Assembly: GCA_903885445.1 (NCBI GenBank)
Contig: CAISIO010000029.1
Coordinates: forward strand, 1 to 38,380
DNA from: Candidatus Staskawiczbacteria bacterium
GTDB lineage: Bacteria; Patescibacteriota; Minisyncoccia; Minisyncoccales; Staskawiczbacteraceae
Direction: 5' to 3'
DNA length: 38,380 nucleotides
How positions within the stretch are numbered: position 1 is the stretch's first letter; every line of letters begins with the position of its first letter. A model generated the notes under the pieces. It saw only the letters and a list, made by a program, of their open reading frames with translations, had not been told where the DNA came from and ran no database searches. The position numbers and the translations under genes are program-made. Positions 25,380 through 34,900 of this stretch are shown here, one piece after another.

Positions 25380-26651
25380 ATGGATTTTATTGGAACAATT
25401 AAATTGGTTTTCAGGACTCTGCTTGCCAGAAAAGGCAGGTCGTTTTTGACTATTTTGGGAATTGTTATCGGAGTTGCAGGAGTAATTATTATAATTGCTT
25501 TGGGGGCCGGAGCGCAGAGTTTAATTTTGGGGCAGGTTACAAAATTGGGCTCTAACCTTTTGAGCGTAGCTCCCGGCGGAGGAAACGAAAAGGGCCCGCC
25601 ATCAACTATATTTGGAATTACTGTTACAACCTTGGTGAATTCCGACGTTGATTCATTGCGGAGCAAAACACAAGTTCCGCACGCCTCAGCGGTTAATGCT
25701 ATGGTTCGCGGAACCGCGACCGCCGTTTGGCAAAATAAAAATGTTGATACAAATTTTATTGGAACAGAAAGCAGTTATTCCGATGTTATCAGTTTTACAA
25801 TGCAGGAAGGTCAATTTTTTAACCAATCAGAAGAGCGGGGAAGCGCAAATATTGCTGTTTTAGGTTCCACGGTTGCTGATGAATTGTTTGGCGGAACTGG
25901 CGTTGACCCGGTGGGGCAGGTGATTAAAGTTAAAAGCTCTTCAAACACGGAAGCGGGCGGAATTCCTTTGCGGGTAATAGGAGTTATAACTCCGCGAGGA
26001 AGTTCATTTTTTCAAGACAACGATGACCAGATATTTCTTCCTTTAGTAATCGGCCAGCAGCAATTGCTCGGCATTCACTATTTAGAGGCAATAAATATAA
26101 AAGTTGATTCATCGTCAAATATTGACCAAACAATCAGCGATGTGACAAGGGTTTTAAAGCAAAACCACCACATTCAAAGCAACTCGGATATTGATTTTAC
26201 TGTTTATAATGTCGCTGACGCAATAAGTGTTTTGAGCACGATCACAAACGCGCTGAGATTATTTTTGACTGCAATGGCGGCAATTGCCTTGGTCGTGGGC
26301 GGAATTGGAATTTTGAATATTATGCTGGCGACAGTTGCGGAAAGGACAAGGGAAATTGGTTTGCGAAAAGCGGTCGGCGCGACAAATGGAGCAGTAATGC
26401 GGCAATTTTTACTGGAAGCCGGGACTTTAACTTTTTTGGGCGGGATTGCGGGGATTATTATTGGGACGGCAATTTCTTATTTGATAACTTTACTGATGCA
26501 TTATTTAGGATACGATTGGGCGTTTATGGTTTCAATTTCCTCTATTTTATTGGCCGTGGGAGTTTCGATATTAACCGGCGTAATTTTTGGCTTGTACCCG
26601 GCGTTGAAAGCATCAAGATTAAATCCAATCGAAGCACTAAGATATGAATAA
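25380..26651 (+). CDS. MacB-like ABC permease (FtsX domain)
   Basis: KGRSFLTILGIVIGV N-term, MacB periplasmic core, GGIGILNIMLATVAERTREIGLRKAVGAT. Confidence 0.93.
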   Translation: MDFIGTIKLVFRTLLARKGRSFLTILGIVIGVAGVIIIIALGAGAQSLILGQVTKLGSNLLSVAPGGGNEKGPPSTIFGITVTTLVNSDVDSLRSKTQVPHASAVNAMVRGTATAVWQNKNVDTNFIGTESSYSDVISFTMQEGQFFNQSEERGSANIAVLGSTVADELFGGTGVDPVGQVIKVKSSSNTEAGGIPLRVIGVITPRGSSFFQDNDDQIFLPLVIGQQQLLGIHYLEAINIKVDSSSNIDQTISDVTRVLKQNHHIQSNSDIDFTVYNVADAISVLSTITNALRLFLTAMAAIALVVGGIGILNIMLATVAERTREIGLRKAVGATNGAVMRQFLLEAGTLTFLGGIAGIIIGTAISYLITLLMHYLGYDWAFMVSISSILLAVGVSILTGVIFGLYPALKASRLNPIEALRYE

Positions 26652-27891
26652 TAGAAAAGCGTTTCAACAATCGGTAAGGGCATTGTCGGCAAATCCGGTG
26701 CGGACGGTTTTAACGACTCTGGGAATTGTAATTGGAATTGCCACAGTGATTATGGTTCTATCAGCGGGAGCTGGGTTTAGAAGCCTGATAAACGACGAAA
26801 TTAAATCTTTAGGAAGCGATACTTTGTTTATTAAAACGCGCGTGCCTCCAACAACGAAAAATCGCGCGGCGAGTTCCTTGACTCCCGGAATATCGGTTGG
26901 AATAACAACCTTCAAGCAGCGCGATTTGGAAGATATTAAAAAACTAAACAACGTTGCAAATGATTACGGAATGGTGACAGGGATGGCGGTTACAAATTAC
27001 AGAGACAACAAGAAAAGCGTTATTTATTTCGGGTCTTCCGCGGAAAGATTTATTATCGACCAGCACACTTTAAAAAGCGGAAGATTTTATACGCAAGCCG
27101 AAGACAATGGAGCCGCGCAAGTTGTTGTTTTGGGAAGCAATCTTTCGAATAACTTATTTTTACAGGACGACCCGCTGGGTAAATTAATCCGCATCGGAAA
27201 TTTGAATTTTCAGGTCATTGGAGTTTACAACTCGCAAGGGTCGGTCGGCGGAAACGGAGCAGACGATAGCGCTTATATGCCCTTGGGGACAGCGCAGAAA
27301 AAAATGCTTGGAGTTGATTACGTCACCGTCGCGGTCGTGCAATTAAAAAATGTTAATCTGGCCGACGCGACAGCTTCGCAAATTAGTTTAACTTTGGAGC
27401 GTAATCACAATATAGCAGATTCGGCAAAAGACGATTTTATTGTAATGACGCAGGCGCAGGTTTTAGATATTTACAATACAATTTTTAACGGCATAACTAT
27501 TTTGCTGATTGCGATTGCCTCTATTTCTCTGGTTGTCGGCGGAGTTGGAATTATGAATATTATGTATGTTGTGGTTACAGAAAGAACAGCGGAAATAGGG
27601 CTGAAGAAATCTCTAGGAGCGACAGGCGGAGACATCTTAAAAGAGTTTTTAATTGAATCTATTTTAGTTACTATTCTGGGGGGAATCATAGGCATTTTAT
27701 TGGGAACTGTTTTGAGTTGGTTGGTTTCGGTTGTGGCAATTTCAAGCGGATTAGTTTGGACATTTACGGTTCCATTGTATGCGATAATTATTGCCGTAGG
27801 AGTTTCGGGCGCGATTGGAATATCTTTTGGAGTTTTGCCGGCGCGTTCGGCGGCTAAATTGGATCCTATTGAAGCATTGCGGTACGAGTAA
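26644..27891 (+). CDS. MacB-like ABC permease (FtsX domain), second paralogue
   Basis: NPVRTVLTTLGIVIGIA, GGVGIMNIMYVVVTERTAEIGLKKSLGAT; overlaps the preceding gene. Confidence 0.93.
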   Translation: MNNRKAFQQSVRALSANPVRTVLTTLGIVIGIATVIMVLSAGAGFRSLINDEIKSLGSDTLFIKTRVPPTTKNRAASSLTPGISVGITTFKQRDLEDIKKLNNVANDYGMVTGMAVTNYRDNKKSVIYFGSSAERFIIDQHTLKSGRFYTQAEDNGAAQVVVLGSNLSNNLFLQDDPLGKLIRIGNLNFQVIGVYNSQGSVGGNGADDSAYMPLGTAQKKMLGVDYVTVAVVQLKNVNLADATASQISLTLERNHNIADSAKDDFIVMTQAQVLDIYNTIFNGITILLIAIASISLVVGGVGIMNIMYVVVTERTAEIGLKKSLGATGGDILKEFLIESILVTILGGIIGILLGTVLSWLVSVVAISSGLVWTFTVPLYAIIIAVGVSGAIGISFGVLPARSAAKLDPIEALRYE

Positions 27892-27950
27892 AGTTGTATT
27901 TTATATTTATAAGAGTTAAAATTAGACAATTAATATTGTTTAACAAAACT

Positions 27951-28598
27951 ATGAATAAAGAATCAGGCTCGCCTCGATTCGGCGAAGCGGGACAGGCATC
28001 AAAACTGCTTTTAGTTTTGGCGGTTGTGGTTTTGGTTGCGGTAGTAATAACTTATTTAGTCATGCGCATGGCGACAAAACCTGCTCCGCCCGTAGGACCG
28101 ACTGGACCGTCGGTAGATTTACCGGTTTATGAAAAAACTTTGGGAAATATAAGATTTGTTTTTGAATCAGCAATCGACAGGGCAGGCGTTTTAAAAGTAT
28201 CGGAAATAGTAAATTCCCAATTCGCTTTGTCTACGCAAAAAGATTTTGTAATTGACAACACCGGAGCAAAATTTATACAGGTCACTGTCGGCGCGCAAAA
28301 CAAAGGTACAGAAAATACCGAACAGAATTCGTGGGACATAGGAAATATTGTAGACTCGGAGGGCAGAAAATTCGTGGCGGTTGATAGTTTTGCCGTCAGT
28401 CCATGGCTTCCTAATCCTAATTTGTGCGGAGCGTTGTTAAAGCCGGCATTCGACCCGACGCCGTGCACAAAAATATATGAGGTTTCCAAGGCATCGGAAG
28501 GGTTAAAAATAGAAGTTAAAACCGGCCAAGACAACACATCGCAAAATTTCACGTCCGGAAAAATAGATTCGTTTTTAATTGATTTAATAGTTAAATAA
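27951..28598 (+). CDS. Membrane-anchored hypothetical protein (DUF4352-like, Ig-like fold)
   Basis: Single TM then beta-rich region KFIQVTVGAQNKGTENTEQNSWDIGNIVDSEGRKF; likely ATG 27951. Confidence 0.6.
   Translation: MNKESGSPRFGEAGQASKLLLVLAVVVLVAVVITYLVMRMATKPAPPVGPTGPSVDLPVYEKTLGNIRFVFESAIDRAGVLKVSEIVNSQFALSTQKDFVIDNTGAKFIQVTVGAQNKGTENTEQNSWDIGNIVDSEGRKFVAVDSFAVSPWLPNPNLCGALLKPAFDPTPCTKIYEVSKASEGLKIEVKTGQDNTSQNFTSGKIDSFLIDLIVK
27966..27997. repeat. Putative in-frame palindromic element (encodes GSPRFGEAGQ)
   Basis: GGCTCGCCtcgattcGGCGAAGCGGGACAGGC: TCGCC/GGCGA stem extendable with one bulge, inside the CDS in frame. Confidence 0.45.
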
Positions 28599-28604
28599 AA
28601 TTTA

Positions 28605-29024
28605 ATGGCAGACCAAGATAAAAAAGAAGATTTAAAAACGCCCGAGAGAGGAGCTCCTGCCGGTGAACAGGCAGTGCGTTTTGAGCAAGAAAATCAGGTT
28701 GAGAAAAGGGAGGTTTCGCCTGACGAAGCAAGAGTATCCGCTGAATTAAGGAAAGAAATAGAAATGATGGAGCTGGATGATACTGCAAAGGCAGAGGCGG
28801 AAAAGAAAGCTGAAAAAATTGGATTTCTGGGCGAAAAGGAAAAGATTGAACATCTTTTGCAAATGGCGCGCGAAAAGGGTCTGATTTTTGCAATCCAGGT
28901 TGCCAGGCGCATGAACGAGCCGTATCTTCTGGATATTTTGCACGACACTCTGTCGCAGGAAGGTTTTTATAAAGATTTTCTTCCCGGCAAAAGCGCAAAC
29001 GACGATGACGATAAAAAAGTTTAA
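28605..29024 (+). CDS. Hypothetical protein
   Basis: 139 aa, charged disordered N-term, helical middle; sits just upstream of the VirD4-like gene. Confidence 0.65.
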   Translation: MADQDKKEDLKTPERGAPAGEQAVRFEQENQVEKREVSPDEARVSAELRKEIEMMELDDTAKAEAEKKAEKIGFLGEKEKIEHLLQMAREKGLIFAIQVARRMNEPYLLDILHDTLSQEGFYKDFLPGKSANDDDDKKV

Positions 29025-29034
29025 ATTATAAGTA

Positions 29035-31521
29035 ATGGCAATTATTATTCCGGGACTTATTGCGGTGTTTCTGCTGGTAGTGCTGGCTTTTGTGATGGTT
29101 TTAAATGCGGAAACCAAAGAGAAAGAGTCGGTTTTCGGCGGGCTTGATATGGTTTTGTTTTTGGTGATGATGCCAAAAAATCAGCCAAGAAAAGAAGGTG
29201 AACAGCAGAAAGAAGAAAAAACAATGGTGGCGCAAATGGAACAAGTTTTCGCCAACTTTTTGTATTTGAAAAAACCGAAAATGTTTCAGACCGCGCCCGC
29301 AGTCGCCTTTGAGATTGCTTCACAAATTGGAAGTTCAGATATTTCTTTTTATGTGGCGGTTCCAAAATATTTGGAATCTGTTTTTGAAAAATATGTGCAA
29401 GGCGTTTATCCAAACGCGGTTGTCGACAAGGTTCCGCAGGACTACACAATTTTTGAGCCTCAAGGGGCTACCGCCGCCGCCTATTTACGGCTTTCAGAAA
29501 ATTCTCTTTTTCCAATCAGCACATATCAGACATTGGAAACCGATCCATTATCTGTGGTGACAAATAATTTGAGCAAAATTACCGCTAATGAAGGCGGAGC
29601 AGTCCAGGTCTTGATAAGGCCTTTGTCGAAATTAAATTTGAGGAAAGCGGGGGAGAAAGCTTTGAAAAAAATTAGGGAAGGCAAATCCGTGAAGGGCGCG
29701 GTTGAAAGAGCATCAGGCTGGGGTCCTGCTAATCTTATAGAAATAATCGATGAAATTTTTGTGCGAGGACCGAGAGATTCGAAGCGGAAAGAGGCAGAGG
29801 GAAAAAGCCTGCCTGCCGGCAGACAGGAGCAGGGGATTGACCAGAAGGGTTATGACGCAATCCAAAGTAAAATCCAGAAACAGCCGTTTGAAGTGAATAT
29901 AAGGGTTGTCGCCGCAGCGCAATCAGAAGGCCGGGCCGAGGAAATTTTGAACCATCTGGTTTCGGCATTTAGCCAGTTTTCTTTGTCGGCGATAAACAGC
30001 CTGGAACCGCGAGAAGTTTACAAAAAGGAATTGCAAAAACTGGTTTATGACTTCAGCTTCCGCTCTTTTAATAAGAATCAAAGCAATATTTTAAATCTTG
30101 AAGAGCTGGCGAGTATTTATCACTTTCCAACGCATTATATTGAAACGCCGTATATTAAAGCCGCCAAATCGGCAACAACTCCTCCGCCGTCGGATTTGCC
30201 GGAAAAAGGCGAGACGTGCGTTGGAAAAGTTTCGTACAGGAACGAAGAAAAAAAAGTTTATTTTGGAAGCAGGGCTGACCGCAGAAGGCATCTTTATCTT
30301 ATTGGGCAAACCGGCGTTGGAAAATCTGGTTTTATGGAAGGACTGATTGCCCAAGACATTGCAAACGGCGAGGGTGTGGCCGTTGTTGATCCGCACGGAG
30401 AATTGGTTGACCATATTTTAGCCATGATTCCAAAGAACAGAGTTGAAGATGTGGTTATTTTTGAGCCGTTTGATATTTCGCGTCCGTGCGGCTTGAATAT
30501 GTTGGAATACGATTCGCCAGAACAAAAAGATTTTGCCGTGCAGGAAATGATTGCTATTTTTATGAAGCTTTTTCCGCCCGAAATTATCGGCCCGATGTTT
30601 GAGCACTATATGAGAAACGCCATGCTGGCGTTAATGGCAGACAAAGATAATCCGGGAACTCTGGTTGAAATTCCGAAGATGTTTACCGATCCTGCGTTTT
30701 TACAAACAAGAATGGCGAAAGTTTCCGATCCGATTGTGCGAAGTTTTTGGACAAAAGAATGGGCGCAGACAACCGGCTCTACAAGGTCTGATATGTTGGG
30801 CTACGTTGTTTCAAAACTCGGCAGATTTATTGAAAACGAAATGATGCGAAATATCATCGGGCAGTCGCACTCCGGGTTTGATTTAGCCGAGATAATGGAT
30901 TCTAAAAAAATATTCTTGGCAAATTTATCCAAGGGTTTGACTGGCGAGGTAAACAGTTCTTTGCTTGGTCTAATTTTGGTTTCTAAAATTCAGATGGCAG
31001 CCATGCGACGCGCCAGAATTGCCGAAGACCAAAGAACGGATTTCTATTTATATATTGACGAATTCCAAAACTTTACAACAGATTCCATTGCTACGATTTT
31101 GTCTGAAGCCAGAAAATATAAATTAAACTTGATAATGGCCCACCAGTACATGCCACAGTTAAAGCAGGAAATTCGCGACGCGGTTTTAGGAAACGTTGGC
31201 ACGATTGGAGCCTTCAGGATTGGAGCTGAAGACGCCGAAAATCTGGAGAAACAATTTGAGCCAGGATTTTCCAGATTTGACCTGGTGAATCTGGACAACT
31301 TTACAATGATAATTAAGATGATGATAAACAACAAGATTTCAACACCGTTTAAAATGAATACGCTGCCGCCTCCAAAAGGAAAGCCGGAAATTGTAGATGT
31401 AATCAAAAAGATTTCCAAATTAAAATATTCCCGCGCTAAAGATATTGTAGAGCAAGAAATCTCCCAGCGTTCGTTTGTCGAGTCTGCCCCAGTTGTCCCG
31501 ATACCGCCAATCAAGAAGTGA
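29035..31521 (+). CDS. VirD4/TraD-like (DUF87-type) conjugation/secretion ATPase
   Basis: N-terminal TM, HLYLIGQTGVGKSGFMEGLIAQDI (Walker A), FYLYIDEFQNF (Walker B), SEARKYKLNLIMAHQYMPQL. Confidence 0.88.
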   Translation: MAIIIPGLIAVFLLVVLAFVMVLNAETKEKESVFGGLDMVLFLVMMPKNQPRKEGEQQKEEKTMVAQMEQVFANFLYLKKPKMFQTAPAVAFEIASQIGSSDISFYVAVPKYLESVFEKYVQGVYPNAVVDKVPQDYTIFEPQGATAAAYLRLSENSLFPISTYQTLETDPLSVVTNNLSKITANEGGAVQVLIRPLSKLNLRKAGEKALKKIREGKSVKGAVERASGWGPANLIEIIDEIFVRGPRDSKRKEAEGKSLPAGRQEQGIDQKGYDAIQSKIQKQPFEVNIRVVAAAQSEGRAEEILNHLVSAFSQFSLSAINSLEPREVYKKELQKLVYDFSFRSFNKNQSNILNLEELASIYHFPTHYIETPYIKAAKSATTPPPSDLPEKGETCVGKVSYRNEEKKVYFGSRADRRRHLYLIGQTGVGKSGFMEGLIAQDIANGEGVAVVDPHGELVDHILAMIPKNRVEDVVIFEPFDISRPCGLNMLEYDSPEQKDFAVQEMIAIFMKLFPPEIIGPMFEHYMRNAMLALMADKDNPGTLVEIPKMFTDPAFLQTRMAKVSDPIVRSFWTKEWAQTTGSTRSDMLGYVVSKLGRFIENEMMRNIIGQSHSGFDLAEIMDSKKIFLANLSKGLTGEVNSSLLGLILVSKIQMAAMRRARIAEDQRTDFYLYIDEFQNFTTDSIATILSEARKYKLNLIMAHQYMPQLKQEIRDAVLGNVGTIGAFRIGAEDAENLEKQFEPGFSRFDLVNLDNFTMIIKMMINNKISTPFKMNTLPPPKGKPEIVDVIKKISKLKYSRAKDIVEQEISQRSFVESAPVVPIPPIKK
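29808..29827. repeat. In-frame palindromic element (encodes SLPAGRQ)
   Basis: CCTGCCTGCCGGCAGACAGG: 20-nt palindrome with one mismatched pair, translated as ..LPAGRQ.. inside the VirD4-like ORF. Confidence 0.6.
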
Positions 31522-31570
31522 TTGACGTGATTCTCTGATAGTATATAATAAAATCATAAATAATAAAAAT

Positions 31571-31780
31571 ATGGCGGACAAAAAAATAACAATTGAGGAA
31601 TTGGCAAAAATGATAAATAAAGGATTTAATAATGTCACAGGACAAATTAACGGTTTAAAAACAGATGTTGCAGATATAAAAAAAGATGTTAAAGAAATAA
31701 AGAACGAACTTGTCAGAGTTGATGCGGTAGAAAAAAGAGTTGATTACATCGAAAACACATTAAACATCTCGGCTAATTAG
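31571..31780 (+). CDS. Small coiled-coil protein
   Basis: 69 aa heptad-like GQINGLKTDVADIKKDVKEIKNELVRVDAVEKRVDYIENTL. Confidence 0.6.
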   Translation: MADKKITIEELAKMINKGFNNVTGQINGLKTDVADIKKDVKEIKNELVRVDAVEKRVDYIENTLNISAN

Positions 31781-31824
31781 TTTGATTTTAAATGAATAAA
31801 TTATGTCAGCTAAACTCCGAATCC

Positions 31825-31847
31825 GAGAGAGAGAGAGAGAGAGAGAG
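31825..31847 (+). repeat. (GA)11G dinucleotide microsatellite
   Basis: 23 nt uninterrupted GAGAGAGAGAGAGAGAGAGAGAG, inside the open frame leading into the signal peptide of the giant surface protein. Confidence 0.97.
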
Positions 31848-31921
31848 TAAATCTCGCTCGCCAATTTTTTAACTCTTACTTTTTCAAAACCGCCGCAATT
31901 TTATTATGTGCCGGTTTTCTA

Positions 31922-34900
31922 TTGCCATCGTTAGTGCTGGCTTATCCCGAAATACCTCAAAATTCTGATCTAGTTGTCGCGGGTCCATACGACACCGCAG
32001 CGTCTGGAGCGGGGAATTGGGGTTGCGCTGGTTGTCTTCCTGGTGAATATCGTTATTTCGTAACAATAGGACAGAAATACCGCATAAGAGAGAATGGGAC
32101 AATTTCCAGGGTGCGCATATATACATATCTTAAGACAAACGTCACGGGCTTTTATATTGATGTGTGGAGGAAAAATGGATCTAATTATGATTTGGTAGGA
32201 ACTAGCGAGAATATTATAGACAGCCTAGTTTCGGCCGATTATGCAACCATTGACTTAGCTTCGCCTATTTCTGGTGTGCAGGAGGGGGACTATTACGGAT
32301 ATCATATGACATTTAGTGCTGGTTCCAGCAGCGCTTTCTTTGCAAGAACGAGCGTAAGTGGTGTGACAACCTATTACGCTACCAACTCTACGCCCAATTC
32401 AACAAATTATAACTGGACGGGCCAGTCATCGCTCGCCGGTGCGGTTTTGCCGATAGAGTTGTATATGACAGCTCCGCAATTTGCTTTTATCGGTGACTCT
32501 ATAATTGCCGGCCACCCCGGCCATTATAGTTTCCTCGAAGCAACCGCAACTACCAATATTGCTTCAACAATTGAAAATCAATTTGGCGCCTTAGGGAGTT
32601 ACACATATCAAAACATGGGCATTGGTTCTCAAACCACGACTAATATTGCCGCCCGTTTTACAAACGATATAATAAATCTACACCCTACGGTTGTTGTATT
32701 AGAGGGTGGTGTAAATGATATAGCGGGGGGCGCTGCAAAATCTACTTTTATTTCTAATTGGACAACGATGCTGGCAGCCGCGCAGGCCAGTAGTAGTGTT
32801 CAATATATTTTAGTCTTGAAAATTTTGCCGTGGACAAATGGTACCAACACACAAATGCAAACCCGAGATGATTGGAATGCTTCATTGGTTGCACTTGCCT
32901 CAAGTTATTCAAAAGCTATTGTTGTTGACGCGAGCACTTATGTGGGAGAATTTCGTGCTGGTGGTGATGCTGGAAATCTTTGGAATATTCAGGCTATTTA
33001 TAACGCAGATGGAGTTCATTTTAACCAGGCTGGTCATGGGCAAGTAGCCCTTGCTCTTGGCGAAGCTCTTAATAATATTGGCCCGACCATCTCCACCTTG
33101 TCTCCCGTGGATAACGCAACAGGAGTTGACATGGACACTAATCTCGTGATTACCTTTGACAGAGTTGTTATCCCGCAGGCAGGAGCAGACAATAACATCG
33201 TTATCAAAAAAACTAGCGATAATTCAACTATTGAAACTATCGATGCGGAAAGCGCGCAGGTTACCGGCAGCGGGACAGCAACAATTACCATTAATTCATC
33301 TGTTACGTTGGATCCTTCAACAAGTTATTATGTCCAAATTGGAGTGGATGCTTTTGATGATGCCAGTGGCAATAGTTTCGTGGGCATCAGTAACACAACA
33401 ACCTGGAATTTTACAACCGTTGATATTGAAAACCCTCTAGTCTCCACCTTATCTCCTGCAGATAACGCTGTAAGCGTCGATGTGAGCGCCAACCTCGTGA
33501 TTACTTTTGACGAAGCTGTCACTCCGCAGGCCGGCGCTAACAATGATATTATTATTAAAAAATCCAGTGACAACAGCACGGTAGAAACGATAGATGCCCA
33601 AAGCGCGCAGGTTACCGGCAGCGGGACAGCAACAATTACCATTAATCCATCTATCACACTGGCTTCCGCGACAGATTATTACGTCCAGATTGGAGCCGAT
33701 GCGTTTGACGACACAAGTGGCAATAGTTTCGTGGGTATAAGCAATACTACAACTTGGAATTTTACAACAGGAGCGGGTCCTTTGGATGGATTTTTATATT
33801 ATAAACAGATAACGGTTAGCAATGCCAATATAGATGCTGTTCTTACTGATTTTCCGTTGCGTGTTTACATATCGGCAGATTCGGATATGGGCGCCGTTAC
33901 GAGAGATGATGGTTACGATATACGTTTTACTGCGCCTGATCAAGCTACAATCCTGCCATATCAGCGCGAAACTTGGAGTGGTGGCAACGGGTCGGCTGTT
34001 ACGGCCAATTTTTGGGTGAAAACAACGCTTAATGCCGATAATAACACTGCAACTAATGATACGATCTATGTTTATTATGGAAAATCTGACGCAATTGATG
34101 GCCAGGATGCTGCTGATGGCGATAATGATGTTTGGAACAGTAATTTTGCCGGAGTTTGGCATTTGGACGAAACTGCAACTGACGAGGGAACCGTTGCTGG
34201 GCTTCATGCCGACTCCACTTCAAATAATAAAGATGGTAGTCAGAGTGGTAACACCAATACTGTCGGTAAGATTTCTAACGCTCAAGATTTTGATGGAATC
34301 AATGATGTTATAGAAATTAATTCCGCATATAACAGCGCCGATATAACTGTTTCATGGTGGTCCAATTGCGCTATTTCAAATCCAACAGCGGAAGGAATCT
34401 TAGCAATTTATCGCCAGGCGAGTGGCGATAGTCTTTGGGGGTATCATTGGAATCTTGTCACTAGCGGAGTATATATTGTTTACAGAGACGCTTCAACGAA
34501 CACGTTTTATAAAAGAATTTTGGATTCTTCAATAACGCAAGCAGATTGGCATTATTATTCCGTGGCGTGGGATGAAACAGCTAAAACTTTTACTTTGTAT
34601 GTGGACGGTGTAGTGCAATCTGGTGTTGGCACTGGAAATCCTGATTTTCCGACGACACTTGCCACAACGAGATTGGGTTATAGTCATGAAAATTGGCCGG
34701 GAGATGTAAATATAGATGAATTCAGAATTTCTTCGATTGTCCGGCCGGTGGCGTGGACAAAATTTGAATATAGAAATATGGGAGTGGCGGGCAATGATAT
34801 TAATTTTGGTGATCAAACTTCAACGGCTAGTACCGACGCGACCATCTCTGCAGGAACCTTAGCCTCGCAAACCATCTCGGGGACATTCACCGGCGGAGCT

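Noticed and set aside
29035-31521. VirD4-like ATPase as proof of a conjugative element here
   Set aside because: No relaxase, pilus or mating-pair genes accompany it; it may be a chromosomal secretion or DNA-uptake related ATPase.
31825-31847. GA tract as a CRISPR or tandem-repeat array
   Set aside because: Simple dinucleotide repeat without spacers; no CRISPR-like repeat-spacer pattern was seen in the window.
33250-33646. 46-nt identical repeats as mobile-element ends or IS target duplication
   Set aside because: They are in-frame, at equivalent positions of two homologous protein domains, and no transposase is present.
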